DNA of 64,000 nucleotides from an uncultured Prevotella sp. (GCA_902495455.1 CABUXJ010000013.1:3358-67357), one strand, 5' to 3'. Shown: positions 43,455 through 52,640, counted from the stretch's first letter. Program-made: numbers and translations. The notes: generated by a model from the letters alone, not told the origin.

Positions 43455-45128
43455 TTATCTTATTTTCAGCACCGGAGCAATCGTGTTGACTTTCTCCGGC
43501 AGTGTGACGGTGAGCTTGCCTCCGGCCTGCGAGAACTTCACTTTGCCGTAGCCGAGCAGTTCTATTGACTTTATTTTCTCGTCGGCAAGGCTGCGGATGC
43601 TTACCGTCATGTCGTTTGGCCATGCGAGGGCCGTGGCATAGATGACATTGTCCTTGGCTGTGAAGCGGATTTCGTCGGCGCCGGCCTTGGTGTATTGGCC
43701 GTCGTTGAACCCCTGAGCCTTGATGGCGATGTCGCTGTCGGCGATGGGCCCCTCACCGAAGACGCGCCACGGCCGGGTGCCGACGATGCTTTCCTTGTTG
43801 ACTTTCATCCACGCACCGAACTCACGGAGTATGGCTTCTTCCTTCTCGTCGAACGTTCCGTCGGCCCTGAGCGGCACATTGAGCAGCATGTTGCCGTTTT
43901 TGCTCACGATGTCGACGAGCAGTTTCACCACCGTTGCGGCCGACTTATAGCGGTTACGTTCATATGTCGAATTGTTATAGTGCCAGTCGCCGAGACAGTT
44001 GCAGCACTGCCACGGCTGTTCCATAATCCTGTTAGGCGCTCCGCGCTCAACGTCCCAGACGAGAGCTTCCTTCTGTTCGTCTGTGAGTATCTTGCCGAAC
44101 ACCACTCCCGGGTCGGGCTTGCCTCCGTTGCGGGGCCGTGTCGCGGTCTTCGTCTTCAGATGATGGTTGTACATGTGCGCCGTAATCTTCATACCCGCAT
44201 CGCTCACCGGATAGAAAGGCAGGACGGTGACGTCAAAGTAGATAAGGTCGGGCGAATAGCGGTTGATGGCGTCGAGCGTGCGGTTGTAGAAGTTGGTGAC
44301 ATATTCCTCCGTCGGTATCACGGCACCGTTGTCCCATCCCCACTGACTGTGTATTCCCTTGTTGTCCCACATCTTGTCGCTCATGTCGTGGTCTTGGGCG
44401 TATAGTTTCTGCGGGTCGAGACCCTTCCACCATTTCTCCGTGCCGTCGGCGTTGGGGCGGTAGCCATCTTCCTTAGTCAGCCATCCGTCATATTTCACAC
44501 CGCGTTTCTCTCCTTTCAGGTCGAAGCGCCGTGCCGGTTCATACCACATCCATGCGTGGTCGGCGTGGAACGATATGCCGAAAGGCAGCCCCGCCTTCTT
44601 CGTTGCCGCAGCCCATTCGGCGAGGATGTCACGCCGCGGTCCGATGTTCATGGAGTTCCATTCCTGATAAGGGCTGTCCCAGAGGTCGAAGTTATCGTGA
44701 TGGTTGCCGAGCACGAAAAAGTATTCGGCGCCAATCTCCTTGTAGAACCGCACGAGCTTTTCCGGTTCCCACTTCTCCGCCTTGAACAGCGGCAGCACAT
44801 CTTTGAAGCCGAACTCCGACGGATGGCCGTAGTGCTTGAGGTGGTAGTTATACTTGCCTGTACCTTCCATATACATCTCGCGGGCCATCCAGTCGCCCGA
44901 GCCTTCGACACACTGCGGTCCCCAGTGGGCCCAGATGCCGAACTTGGCGTTGCGGAACCATTCCGGCGTCTCGTATTGGCGCAGCGACTCCCATGTCGGT
45001 TCAAACAAGCCCTTGTCCATTGGTTCCTGCGCCTCGCTTACTTTCACTTGATACTCCTGTGCCTTGACGGCCGTTGCGGCAATCAATAGGGCTGTGGCAA
45101 CTGTTACGTTGCGGATAGTCTTATACAT
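43455..45128 (-). CDS. Alpha-L-fucosidase, glycoside hydrolase family 29
   Basis: A 557-residue secreted enzyme (signal peptide ending VKAQ) that removes alpha-linked L-fucose from glycans. The family is clear from WFRNAKFGIWAHWGPQCVEG, KAEKWEPEKLVRFYKEIGAE, GNHHDNFDLWDSPYQEWNSM and YSPDLIYFD, whose final Asp (about residue 300) is the likely nucleophile. NMLLNVPLRADGTFD is also typical. The C-terminal beta domain follows. It is last in a minus-strand cluster with a GH106-like and a GH95 enzyme; the gap to the GH106-like gene is only 24 nt, so the two are cotranscribed. Confidence 0.95.
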   Translation of the reverse strand: MYKTIRNVTVATALLIAATAVKAQEYQVKVSEAQEPMDKGLFEPTWESLRQYETPEWFRNAKFGIWAHWGPQCVEGSGDWMAREMYMEGTGKYNYHLKHYGHPSEFGFKDVLPLFKAEKWEPEKLVRFYKEIGAEYFFVLGNHHDNFDLWDSPYQEWNSMNIGPRRDILAEWAAATKKAGLPFGISFHADHAWMWYEPARRFDLKGEKRGVKYDGWLTKEDGYRPNADGTEKWWKGLDPQKLYAQDHDMSDKMWDNKGIHSQWGWDNGAVIPTEEYVTNFYNRTLDAINRYSPDLIYFDVTVLPFYPVSDAGMKITAHMYNHHLKTKTATRPRNGGKPDPGVVFGKILTDEQKEALVWDVERGAPNRIMEQPWQCCNCLGDWHYNNSTYERNRYKSAATVVKLLVDIVSKNGNMLLNVPLRADGTFDEKEEAILREFGAWMKVNKESIVGTRPWRVFGEGPIADSDIAIKAQGFNDGQYTKAGADEIRFTAKDNVIYATALAWPNDMTVSIRSLADEKIKSIELLGYGKVKFSQAGGKLTVTLPEKVNTIAPVLKIR

Positions 45129-45152
45129 TATATTATATAGATGTTGGTGATG

Positions 45153-47639
45153 TCATTCAAATATCAGCTCGACGGGCCCCATCAGTCCTGACGGGAGCAG
45201 CGGCGAGTCAGCGTTGAAGAACTTGAAGCAACCCACGGTCTTGCGGCCCTTCGACGGACGTGGTGTCCCGTCGCGCAGCCAGTCGGGAATAGACTTCATG
45301 AAGCGTCCGGCTACGGGCGAGCCCGGTGCGTAGGTATATTGTAAAGGCTCAGACCATTCGATGTCGTCCGGCTCATGCTCGTCTCCTATCATGCGGTTGG
45401 GCCAAAGATTGGTCACGTCTATCTCTATCGTGTTGACGCCCTTTTGCAGAGCCGCCGTGACGTCGAGCAGGAACGGAGCCTTCCACATAACGGGGAATGT
45501 CTTTCCGTTGACACGCACGGCTGCCATGTTCTTGACGTCACCGAGACTGAGCACGGCGCGTCGGCCGTTCAGTTGTTTCTTCTTCAACGTCACGGAGCGT
45601 GTGTATGTGGCCGTGCCGGAGAAATAGCGGATGTCGTCCGTCGGTGATGTTGTCCAATCGAAGAGCCTGTCGGTCGTGACGGTCGTCGGACCGTCGGTCG
45701 ATGTCGGGAAGGAGAGAGTCCAGCCCTTGCTGATATCTACGGATGTAGCGGGAGTGTCGCTGCGCTGGGTGAGCAGTGCGTTTTCTGACGGATTGGTTCC
45801 TGCTGCATACATATCGGCAGTCGGTGTCATGGGTTGCAGACCGCAGATGACGAGGAAGCGCGAACCGTTCGGTTCAATCGTGACGACGATGCTGTTTTTC
45901 TGCTGCTGTGCGGCCATCGTGACGGAGTACGGGTCCCACAATTCCACGCTGCGGTTCCCGATGAATTCGGCCAAGCGGAGCGTGTCGGCCACCGTACGGT
46001 CAGTCGGATTGCAGATGAAAATGATGTCGTTGGCGCCGTCCGTGCGGCGGTAGGTCTTGAAGCGGTCCGTCAGACGGAGCTGGTCCTTGGCCGGCACGCC
46101 GCGCTGCAACAGCGACTGGCACCGCGCCATATAGTCGAACAGCGCGCGTGCGCCGCCCGCCTTCCACCATGTCTGCCCGGGCACAAACTGCGTTCCCCAC
46201 TTGCCGAACGACATTCCCGGTTCAATGTCCGGCCAAGGATTGGCCGCGCCGGCGTGGAGCATCATCCGGTTGACGCCGGTGCAGAAAGCACGGTCGCACA
46301 CAGGCTTTAGCGTCTGCGGGTCGTCCTGCCATGCGTGGAGCGGCCAGCATGTGAATGCTTCGGCCACAAGCATGGGGCGCTGCGTGTTGCGCATCACCTT
46401 CTCATGTCCGGCCATGTCCTTCCATCCCCAGTTGGGCTCAACCCAGAATTCGGTGGCGACGATGGCGTTGGGCGACTCTTTCAGAATCTTGTAGATGTCG
46501 AGCACGCGGAACGGCTTTTGTCCGCCCGTGCCGTAAGGCTCGATGAGCAGCTTCATGCCCGGTGTGCGTTCGGCCAGTTCGGCCATGTAGCCGTAGTAGT
46601 TTTCGGCAAAGAGCGACGTCAGCACGTCGGTGAAATCCTTTTTGAATCGCGCGTATTCTTCCTTGCTGCCGATTATGGCGCGTCCGACGATAGAGGGCAG
46701 ATAGGGCGTGAGGCTGTAGCCCTTGCGCGAGCGGAACTCGTCAGGCAGAACGACGCTCCAGTCCTGTCCGCCGGCCTCGTAGCTGTCAATCTCGATGCGG
46801 TTGAACGTCTTGCCGGCCATGTCACCGGCCAAGTCAATCAGCATCTTCGGATAACCGTCCCAAAAGTGTTTCACGGCTTCGCGGCGCATCTTGTCGCACT
46901 CCAGTCCCTGACCCGACACCGGCGACTGCGCCTCGTTGGTCTTTCCATTGGTCGTGTGGCCGAAACGCAGCACCGCGGGGCAGGTCTTCAGCGTTTCCGC
47001 CATCTGTCGCGTAACGTTCAGGGTTCCGTCTTCCGACATATATTGTGTCAGGTCGACGATGTCGTCCTTGCCGACGGTCGAATCGGCGGGCATGGCCAGC
47101 ACGGCGATGTCCTCGTAATAATCATATTTCGGGTCGACGTCGGGACGTGGAAGCCGGATCGTTTTCCTTTTCTTTATGTTCAGAATATCCTCAGCCGTCA
47201 GCCGCGTTTCTGAGAACACGAGCTTCTGCATCGAATATTCAGGTGTGACATTTCCGTAGGCGCTTGACGACCATCCCGGACAGTTGTGCGTGCCGAAGCT
47301 CAGTCCTAATCGTCGGCACTCCTCCATAGCCCAGCGCATCATCGTCTTCCACTTCTCGCTGCCGATGGCGCATGTCGGGTCACCGACAAGGCTCTGCATG
47401 TCGCCGCCAATCTGGAAGTTCTGGACGCCGGCCAGCCCTGCGGCCTTGAACGCTTCAAGGTCTTTGGTGATGCCCTCCTTCGTGACGAGTCCGTCCATCC
47501 ATTGCCAGATGATGAGCGGGCGGTTTTCGTCCGTTGGTTTGAGAAAACCGTCCTTGTATGGCGTCTGTGCGCCGGCAGTGATGGGCAGACCGGCGATGAG
47601 CACGGCAGCCATAGATAGATATTTCCTTATTATGTTCAT
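45153..47639 (-). CDS. GH106-like glycoside hydrolase (alpha-L-rhamnosidase family)
   Basis: An 828-residue secreted protein (signal peptide ending ITAGAQ). The start RPLIIWQWMDGLVTKEGITK and GLAGVQNFQIGG, with HNCPGWSSS and IEIDSYEAGGQDW, are characteristic of GH106 and related large alpha-L-rhamnosidases. FYGTGGQKP-like and WPLHAWQDDPQTLKPVCDRA regions form the rest of the barrel. A C-terminal galactose-binding-like beta domain (about 640-790, NGRRAVLSLGDVKNMAAVRV, then NLWPNRMIGDEHEPDDIEWS) closes it. Rhamnosidase activity is the family expectation; subfamily specificity is not readable by eye. Confidence 0.85.
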   Translation of the reverse strand: MNIIRKYLSMAAVLIAGLPITAGAQTPYKDGFLKPTDENRPLIIWQWMDGLVTKEGITKDLEAFKAAGLAGVQNFQIGGDMQSLVGDPTCAIGSEKWKTMMRWAMEECRRLGLSFGTHNCPGWSSSAYGNVTPEYSMQKLVFSETRLTAEDILNIKKRKTIRLPRPDVDPKYDYYEDIAVLAMPADSTVGKDDIVDLTQYMSEDGTLNVTRQMAETLKTCPAVLRFGHTTNGKTNEAQSPVSGQGLECDKMRREAVKHFWDGYPKMLIDLAGDMAGKTFNRIEIDSYEAGGQDWSVVLPDEFRSRKGYSLTPYLPSIVGRAIIGSKEEYARFKKDFTDVLTSLFAENYYGYMAELAERTPGMKLLIEPYGTGGQKPFRVLDIYKILKESPNAIVATEFWVEPNWGWKDMAGHEKVMRNTQRPMLVAEAFTCWPLHAWQDDPQTLKPVCDRAFCTGVNRMMLHAGAANPWPDIEPGMSFGKWGTQFVPGQTWWKAGGARALFDYMARCQSLLQRGVPAKDQLRLTDRFKTYRRTDGANDIIFICNPTDRTVADTLRLAEFIGNRSVELWDPYSVTMAAQQQKNSIVVTIEPNGSRFLVICGLQPMTPTADMYAAGTNPSENALLTQRSDTPATSVDISKGWTLSFPTSTDGPTTVTTDRLFDWTTSPTDDIRYFSGTATYTRSVTLKKKQLNGRRAVLSLGDVKNMAAVRVNGKTFPVMWKAPFLLDVTAALQKGVNTIEIDVTNLWPNRMIGDEHEPDDIEWSEPLQYTYAPGSPVAGRFMKSIPDWLRDGTPRPSKGRKTVGCFKFFNADSPLLPSGLMGPVELIFE

Positions 47640-47669
47640 ATTATAGTTTTATTTATTATCGTTTATTTC

Positions 47670-47864
47670 AAACGCAAAGACGCTATGACGCGAAGTTTTT
47701 TTATTAGAACACAGAGACACGGAGACACAGAGATTTTATTTTTTAAATACAAAGACGTATTTTCAACGCAAAGGCCGCAAAGACGCAAAGTTTTTTTATT
47801 CTCTGTGTCTCTGTGTCTCTGTGTTCTGATATAAAAATCTTTGCGTCATGGCGTCTTTGCGTTT
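47670..47864. repeat. Two nested inverted repeats between GH95 and GH106-like genes
   Basis: The outer arms are 47670-47695 and 47839-47864 (AACGCAAAGACGC-type words, two mismatches in 26). The inner arms are 47707-47732 and 47801-47826 (ACACAGAGACACGGAGACAC-type, one mismatch in 26, with GU pairing possible). The inner arm is the same 26-bp sequence as at 10985-11010. A third AACGCAAAG...ACGCAAAG tract is inside the loop at 47764-47790. The whole 245-nt gap is occupied by this structure. Confidence 0.88.
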
Positions 47865-47884
47865 AAACCATAAAAGCGTCTTAC

Positions 47885-50419
47885 TTATTCCCCTTTGACC
47901 TCCACGGTTATTGTCTGTCCGGCTGTCGTCTCGACGTCATATTCATAGACCTCGCAGAGCGGCTGGGTGGTGATGCGTGCCTGTTCGCTGATCATGGGAC
48001 GCAGTGTCGGCTGCTGGCCGTAGAACGGATTGGGGTTGTTGCCTTTTGCCTTGGTAGGAAGATTGAGCGGAGTGTATGAGCGTAGGCGTAGCCGGCCGCC
48101 GATGGTGCTGCGGATGACGGCGGATACGAGCCGGCCGTCACGCCAGACCATCCGGTCGACGACAAATCCGCCACGCGCGCAGAGTCCGCCTACCTCGCCG
48201 TCGCGCCATGCCGATGGCAAGGCGGGCAGGAGGTGGAGCGCACCGTCATGGCTCTGGATGAGCATCTCGGCGATGCCGGTGGTGCAACCGAAGTTGCCGT
48301 CAATCTGGAACGGCGGATGAGCGTCGAAGAGATTGGGATAGGTGCCGCCGCCCTGACCCTTCTGATTCTCGGGGCTGACGTATGTCAGCTGGTTCTTTAT
48401 CAGCCGATAGGCATGGTCGCCATCGAGCATGCGCGCCCAGAAACAGACCTTCCATCCCATCGACCATCCCGTGGACGGGTCGCCGCGCTGGATGAGCGTG
48501 TTGCGTGCGGCCTCGAATAGCACCGGTGTGCGGTAGGGCGAAATCTGCTGACCGGGATAGAGTCCCCAGAGATGGGAGATGTGGCGGTGGTGGTCGGTGG
48601 GTGTGTCCCAGTCCTCAAACCACTCCTGCAGCTGACCGTAGCGTCCCACCTGCATCGGCGGCAGACGTCGGCGCAGGTGGGCCAGCGTGTCGGCGAAAGC
48701 GCTGTCGCGGGAAAGCGTGCGGGCGGCCTCGATGACATTGGAGAAGAGGTCGGTGACGAGCTGGTTGTCCATCGTTATGCCGGCGTAGAGATTGGCCTTC
48801 GGCATACCCTTGACGGCGCGCGGACGGTTTTCGGGCGAGTTTGACGGCGTGACGACGAGATAGCCCGTGCGCGGGTCCTCGACGAGGAAGTCGACGAAAA
48901 ACTCGGCCGCGCCGCGCATGACGGGATAGGCCTGTTCGAGGAACCTCCGGTCGCCGGTGTAGAGATAGTGCATCCACAGATGCTGACAGAGCCACGCACC
49001 GCCCGAGGGCCAGATGCCGCAGTAGGCGTAGTCGAGGGCGCCGGTGATGCGCCACAGGTCACTGTTGTGATGGCACACCCATCCGCGGCAGCCATACATC
49101 CGCGATGCGGTCTCGGCGCCGCTCTCGCTCATCTCGCTGACCATCCGCAGCAACGGTTCGTGAAGCTCGCTGAGATTGGTTACCTCGGCCGGCCAGTAGT
49201 TCATCTCGGTGTTGATGTTGGTCGTGTAGTTGCACGACCACGCCGGCGACGTCTTGTCGTTCCACTTGCCCTGAAGATTGGCGGCCTGACATCCCGGCTG
49301 CGAGCAGGAGATCAGCAGATAGCGGCCGAACTGGAAGTAGAGCGCTTCAAGATGAGGGTCGTTGCCCTCTGCATATTCGCGGATGCGTCGGTCGATGGGC
49401 TTCTGCGCCTGAGCGTTCTCACCGAGGTTGAGGCTCACGCGGTCGTATTGGCTCCGGTAGCGGTCGATGTGGCTGTTGCGGGCCTTGTCATAGCGCGTCG
49501 AAGCGGCTTTCAGCGTGGCTGTATTGCGGCTGTAAGGGTCGGCGGTCAGCTCCTTGTAGTTGGTGAAATTGGTCGCCATAGCGATATAGACGGTCACTTC
49601 CGATGCTCCCGTGACCGTGACGGCCGTGTCGGCCGGGGCGACGCTTCCGCCACGCTGGGCCACCTTCATGTCGGCACAGTAGCGGACGCGCCCCTCGACA
49701 TTCGGTTTGCCTTCGGTCGTACCTTCGAGGCGCAGCATGTCGCGGCCGATGGTCCTGACCTCGGGCGACGGCATGGGTGTCGAGTAGGTCAGCCGGCAAC
49801 TGATGGAGCGCGGCTTTGACGACGTGATGCGTATGCGGATGAGGCCGTCGGTCAGCGAGGCAAATGCTTCCTCACGATATTCCACACCGCCGACCTTATA
49901 GCTTGTCGTGGCGATGGCACGGTCGATGTCCAGTTCGCGGCGATAGTCGGTGACGCTGCCGCTGCGGCCGGAGTATGTGATGTTGAGGCTGCCCACGGTC
50001 TGATAAGGCATCTCACGGCCGACGGGAGAGATGATGCACTCATTGCCGATGCGCTCGGCCTCGTCGCTCCGTCCCTCGAAAATCAGGCGGCGCATCTCGG
50101 GCAGGGCCTTTAGTCCCTTCGGATTGTAGTTTGAATACGGCTGTCCGGCCGATACGGTCTCTTCGTTGAGCTGATAGCGCGAACTGTCCGTGCCGCCGAA
50201 TATCATGGCCGCCACACGTCCGTTGCCGATGGGCAGGGCTTCTTCCCAATAGTCGGCGGGGCGGTCGAACCACAAGAGATAGGGGCTGCGGCTGTCGGAT
50301 GCAGGCTTGCTGACGGCAGTGGATTTGTTTACTGATGCCGAGGACATAGTCATCGGCGTACGGGCCACGGAGGCGATACCGGAGAGCATCAGTGTGGCTG
50401 CGATTAGTAGATTTCTCAT
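47885..50419 (-). CDS. Glycoside hydrolase family 95 (alpha-1,2-L-fucosidase type)
   Basis: An 844-residue secreted enzyme, length normal for GH95. The N-terminal beta domain includes LWFDRPADYWEEALPIGNGR and the alpha/alpha barrel follows. Residues equivalent to the known catalytic set are visible: the asparagines of NINTEMNYWPAEVTN (about 400), the acid Glu in LQEWFEDWDTPTDHHRHISH (about 600) and the Asp of PFQIDGNFGCTTGI (about 706). The family hydrolyses alpha-1,2-fucosyl linkages by inversion; some members act on alpha-galactosides. It heads the GH95/GH106-like/GH29 cluster, which suggests degradation of fucose- and rhamnose-bearing plant or host glycans. No SusCD pair is beside it. Confidence 0.93.
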   Translation of the reverse strand: MRNLLIAATLMLSGIASVARTPMTMSSASVNKSTAVSKPASDSRSPYLLWFDRPADYWEEALPIGNGRVAAMIFGGTDSSRYQLNEETVSAGQPYSNYNPKGLKALPEMRRLIFEGRSDEAERIGNECIISPVGREMPYQTVGSLNITYSGRSGSVTDYRRELDIDRAIATTSYKVGGVEYREEAFASLTDGLIRIRITSSKPRSISCRLTYSTPMPSPEVRTIGRDMLRLEGTTEGKPNVEGRVRYCADMKVAQRGGSVAPADTAVTVTGASEVTVYIAMATNFTNYKELTADPYSRNTATLKAASTRYDKARNSHIDRYRSQYDRVSLNLGENAQAQKPIDRRIREYAEGNDPHLEALYFQFGRYLLISCSQPGCQAANLQGKWNDKTSPAWSCNYTTNINTEMNYWPAEVTNLSELHEPLLRMVSEMSESGAETASRMYGCRGWVCHHNSDLWRITGALDYAYCGIWPSGGAWLCQHLWMHYLYTGDRRFLEQAYPVMRGAAEFFVDFLVEDPRTGYLVVTPSNSPENRPRAVKGMPKANLYAGITMDNQLVTDLFSNVIEAARTLSRDSAFADTLAHLRRRLPPMQVGRYGQLQEWFEDWDTPTDHHRHISHLWGLYPGQQISPYRTPVLFEAARNTLIQRGDPSTGWSMGWKVCFWARMLDGDHAYRLIKNQLTYVSPENQKGQGGGTYPNLFDAHPPFQIDGNFGCTTGIAEMLIQSHDGALHLLPALPSAWRDGEVGGLCARGGFVVDRMVWRDGRLVSAVIRSTIGGRLRLRSYTPLNLPTKAKGNNPNPFYGQQPTLRPMISEQARITTQPLCEVYEYDVETTAGQTITVEVKGE

Positions 50420-50488
50420 ATTTTAATTAAGTAGAATTGTTCGGGATAGGTTCCGGAATGAATTTTTCAAAATTCCGACTGGTGTTTG

Positions 50489-50496
50489 CAAAGTTA
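50489..50496 (-). promoter_or_regulatory. Predicted -7 element of the GH95 gene
   Basis: TAACTTTG on the minus strand, 70 nt upstream of the GH95 start. Confidence 0.5.
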
Positions 50497-50584
50497 CGGT
50501 TTTTATGGCAGAAACCATTCTTTTGTGACCGGAATTTACGACATTCTCCTTTAGTTTTTGTTATACGACTTTATGCATCACCCA

Positions 50585-50714
50585 CAAGTAGGGTCGCGAC
50601 CCGTCGCGATCGCCTCTTTGTCTCGTGGGTTAACTCACCGGTTGACTTATATATATATGATTGGTTGTGCGGTTGGTTGTGTGGTTGACAACGAGGCGGT
50701 CGCGACCCTACTTG
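50585..50714. repeat. 17-bp inverted repeat around a GGTTG-rich tract
   Basis: CAAGTAGGGTCGCGACC (50585-50601) has an exact complement at 50698-50714. Between them lie a second GTCGCGATCGCC dyad and a TTGGTTGTGCGGTTGGTTGT tract. It resembles the GTAGGGTCGCGACC-type intergenic repeats I recall from several phyla. No gene is present. Confidence 0.75.
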
Positions 50715-50811
50715 GGGATGTTACTCCAGATGTCGGATGGACTACATTTATCTTTACAAAACGGCATCATCCGAAATCTCCGTTTTTGCTCATTTTCGGA
50801 CCGTTTGAAAA

Positions 50812-51070
50812 GCCGTAAGGCCCTTACGGCCACCGCCAGCCATGCGTCAACCAGCCGGTTTTTGCCCCGCCATGACGCCGTAAGGCCCTTACGGCTTTTC
50901 AGGAACGCAAATTTTCATCATTTTCAGACACCTGTTTTTGTCCCGAAAAGCTGCCGTTTTCCGACCGTAAGGCCCTCCCGGGGTCGCAACGGGGCTGTTG
51001 TTGCGATGCAACGGCGGCCCCGTTGTAATGCCGTAAGGCCCTCGTTGCAACCCCGTAAGGCCCTTACGGC
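50812..51070. repeat. GC-rich CCGTAAGG palindromic repeat cluster, copy 3
   Basis: The 19-bp palindrome GCCGTAAGGCCCTTACGGC occurs at 50812-50830 and again at 50877-50895; a third near-copy ends at 51070. Between them are GTTGCGATGCAACGGCGGC and CCCCGTTG modules shared with 18995-19101 and 30442-30547. This is the largest copy of the family here. Bases 51071-51369 hold no feature I can identify. Confidence 0.8.
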
Positions 51071-51369
51071 AAGCCCGTCGCGGCTCTACGGCAAGACGAT
51101 GGAATGGTCTCTGTTTGTAAACCACTGAAAATAAATGTGTTACGAAATCTGTAAAAATAACCTCACGGCGACCCCTAAAATTTGATACGCTCATGCTTGC
51201 GATATTTGAGCCCGCCTCCGATTTTTTTTGAAAAGTCCCCATTCTCGTCGGCCTTAAATTCGGAATTTTAATTACAAACGTTTCAACGTCTTGCCACTGA
51301 AACGGCCGTATTTTTTAAATAAAAGGAAAAAATCCATTCCGTGGATGTGGTATAGTCATGATTTATATT

Positions 51370-51443
51370 TATCTTTGCAGAAGATAGGCTGCACTCGGCA
51401 ATATGCAAGTGAACTTGCATTGCGCTCGCTTGCACTATCTTTG
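51370..51443 (+). promoter_or_regulatory. Double TATCTTTG promoter element with central palindrome
   Basis: TATCTTTG occurs at 51370-51377 and again at 51436-51443. Between them is the dyad ATGCAAGT-GA-ACTTGCAT (51403-51420); TTGC at 51415-51418 can serve as the -33 box of the second. The pattern AAGATAGGCTGCACTCGGCA ... GCTCGCTTGCACTATCTTTG is one I recall as recurrent upstream of Bacteroidales genes. It should drive the epimerase-like gene at 51534. Confidence 0.6.
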
Positions 51444-51533
51444 CGGCAAGATCATGACCGGTGTGCCCGATAAGTTTCCGGGTGGCGGACTGCGGCCTGT
51501 GATGCCGGCGGGAAGAATAAAAAAGAAAATAAC

Positions 51534-52640
51534 ATGGAGGATAAGAAACCAATAAGCAATATATGTATAGTGGCGGGCGCACGCCCCAACTTCATCAAGG
51601 TCGCACCCATCGTGCGGTCTGTCGCCAAGGCTCGTGAAGCCGGGGCGCAGATGAGTTGTAGTCTTGTCTATACAGGTCGTGCCGACGACCCGACGCTCGA
51701 GCAGTCGCTATTTGACGACCTGCAGATAGGTCGTCCGGACGTCTGTCTCGGTGTCGACTGCGTCAATCTCAACGAACTGACGGGGCGTGTGATGGGAGAG
51801 TTTGAAGTCTACCTTGACACCCATGCCACGGATGTCGTTATCGTCGTCGACGATCTGGCCTCCACAATGGCCGTGGCCATCGTCACCAAGAAGCGCGGCG
51901 TCAGGCTGGCCCACCTCGTAGCCGGTACACGTTCGTTTGACATCACCATGCCGAAAGAGATCAACCGCCTCGTCATCGACGGCCTGAGCGACCTGCTCTT
52001 CACCGCCGGCTCGGGCGCGTGCACGGTCGTTTCGCGTGAGGGAGCCGACCTCTCTCAGGTCTATATGGTCGGCAATATCCTGATGGACACGCTCCGTTTC
52101 AATCACGATCGTCTGCGCCGACCGGCCATTGTCGACGAACTCGGGTTGAAGGAAGGCCGCTATATCGTCTTTACGCTCAACCGTCGCGCCCTGATTGCCG
52201 ATCGGGAAAATCTGCGTCGGATGCTCACCGCCTTGCTCAGGGCTGCCGGCGATGTTCCTGTTGTCGCTCCGTTGAGAGGTGAGGCCCGTAGCGTGGTCGA
52301 ACAGCTGATGGCGGAGGAATCCGGTGGTCTCCATCTGCTCTCCTCCCTGCCTTATCTCGAGTTTGGCTGGCTGTCCGCCCATGCCTGCGGCGTGGTCACG
52401 GACTCGGGCAATGTAGCGGAAGAGGCGACTTTCAACGGTGTGCCCTGCATCACGCTCAACAGCTATACGGAACATGCCGAAACGGTCACCGTAGGTTCCA
52501 ATGTGCTTGTCGGCGAAGATGCCACCAGACTCTCCGAGGCAGTGGCCGACATGGTTGGCGGACGATGGAAAAAGTGCGCCTTGCCTGACAGATGGGACGG
52601 ACGGACGGCTGACAGAATAATAAAAATCTTGTCATTATGA
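51534..52640 (+). CDS. UDP-GlcNAc 2-epimerase (WecB-like) paralogue lacking catalytic residues
   Basis: A 368-residue GT-B-fold protein whose layout follows Bacteroidetes UDP-N-acetylglucosamine 2-epimerase: AGARPNFIKVAPI (14-26), YTGRADDP, MPKEINR, GNILMDTL, TDSGNVAEEATFNGVPCITL and WDGRTADRI. Positions that are catalytic in the family have changed. The GDxTS loop reads D106-D-L-A-S, the HVE motif reads H127-L-V129, the first Glu of PEE is Lys141, the TxHR histidine is Asn216, and the ERPET motif reads EHAET. It may be inactive, regulatory or act on another substrate. The gene stands alone between a promoter element and the B12 riboswitch. Confidence 0.8.
   Translation: MEDKKPISNICIVAGARPNFIKVAPIVRSVAKAREAGAQMSCSLVYTGRADDPTLEQSLFDDLQIGRPDVCLGVDCVNLNELTGRVMGEFEVYLDTHATDVVIVVDDLASTMAVAIVTKKRGVRLAHLVAGTRSFDITMPKEINRLVIDGLSDLLFTAGSGACTVVSREGADLSQVYMVGNILMDTLRFNHDRLRRPAIVDELGLKEGRYIVFTLNRRALIADRENLRRMLTALLRAAGDVPVVAPLRGEARSVVEQLMAEESGGLHLLSSLPYLEFGWLSAHACGVVTDSGNVAEEATFNGVPCITLNSYTEHAETVTVGSNVLVGEDATRLSEAVADMVGGRWKKCALPDRWDGRTADRIIKILSL

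Noticed and set aside
43455..50419. Complete polysaccharide utilisation locus around the fucosidases
   Set aside because: No SusC/SusD pair or sensor regulator is adjacent, so only an enzyme cluster can be claimed.
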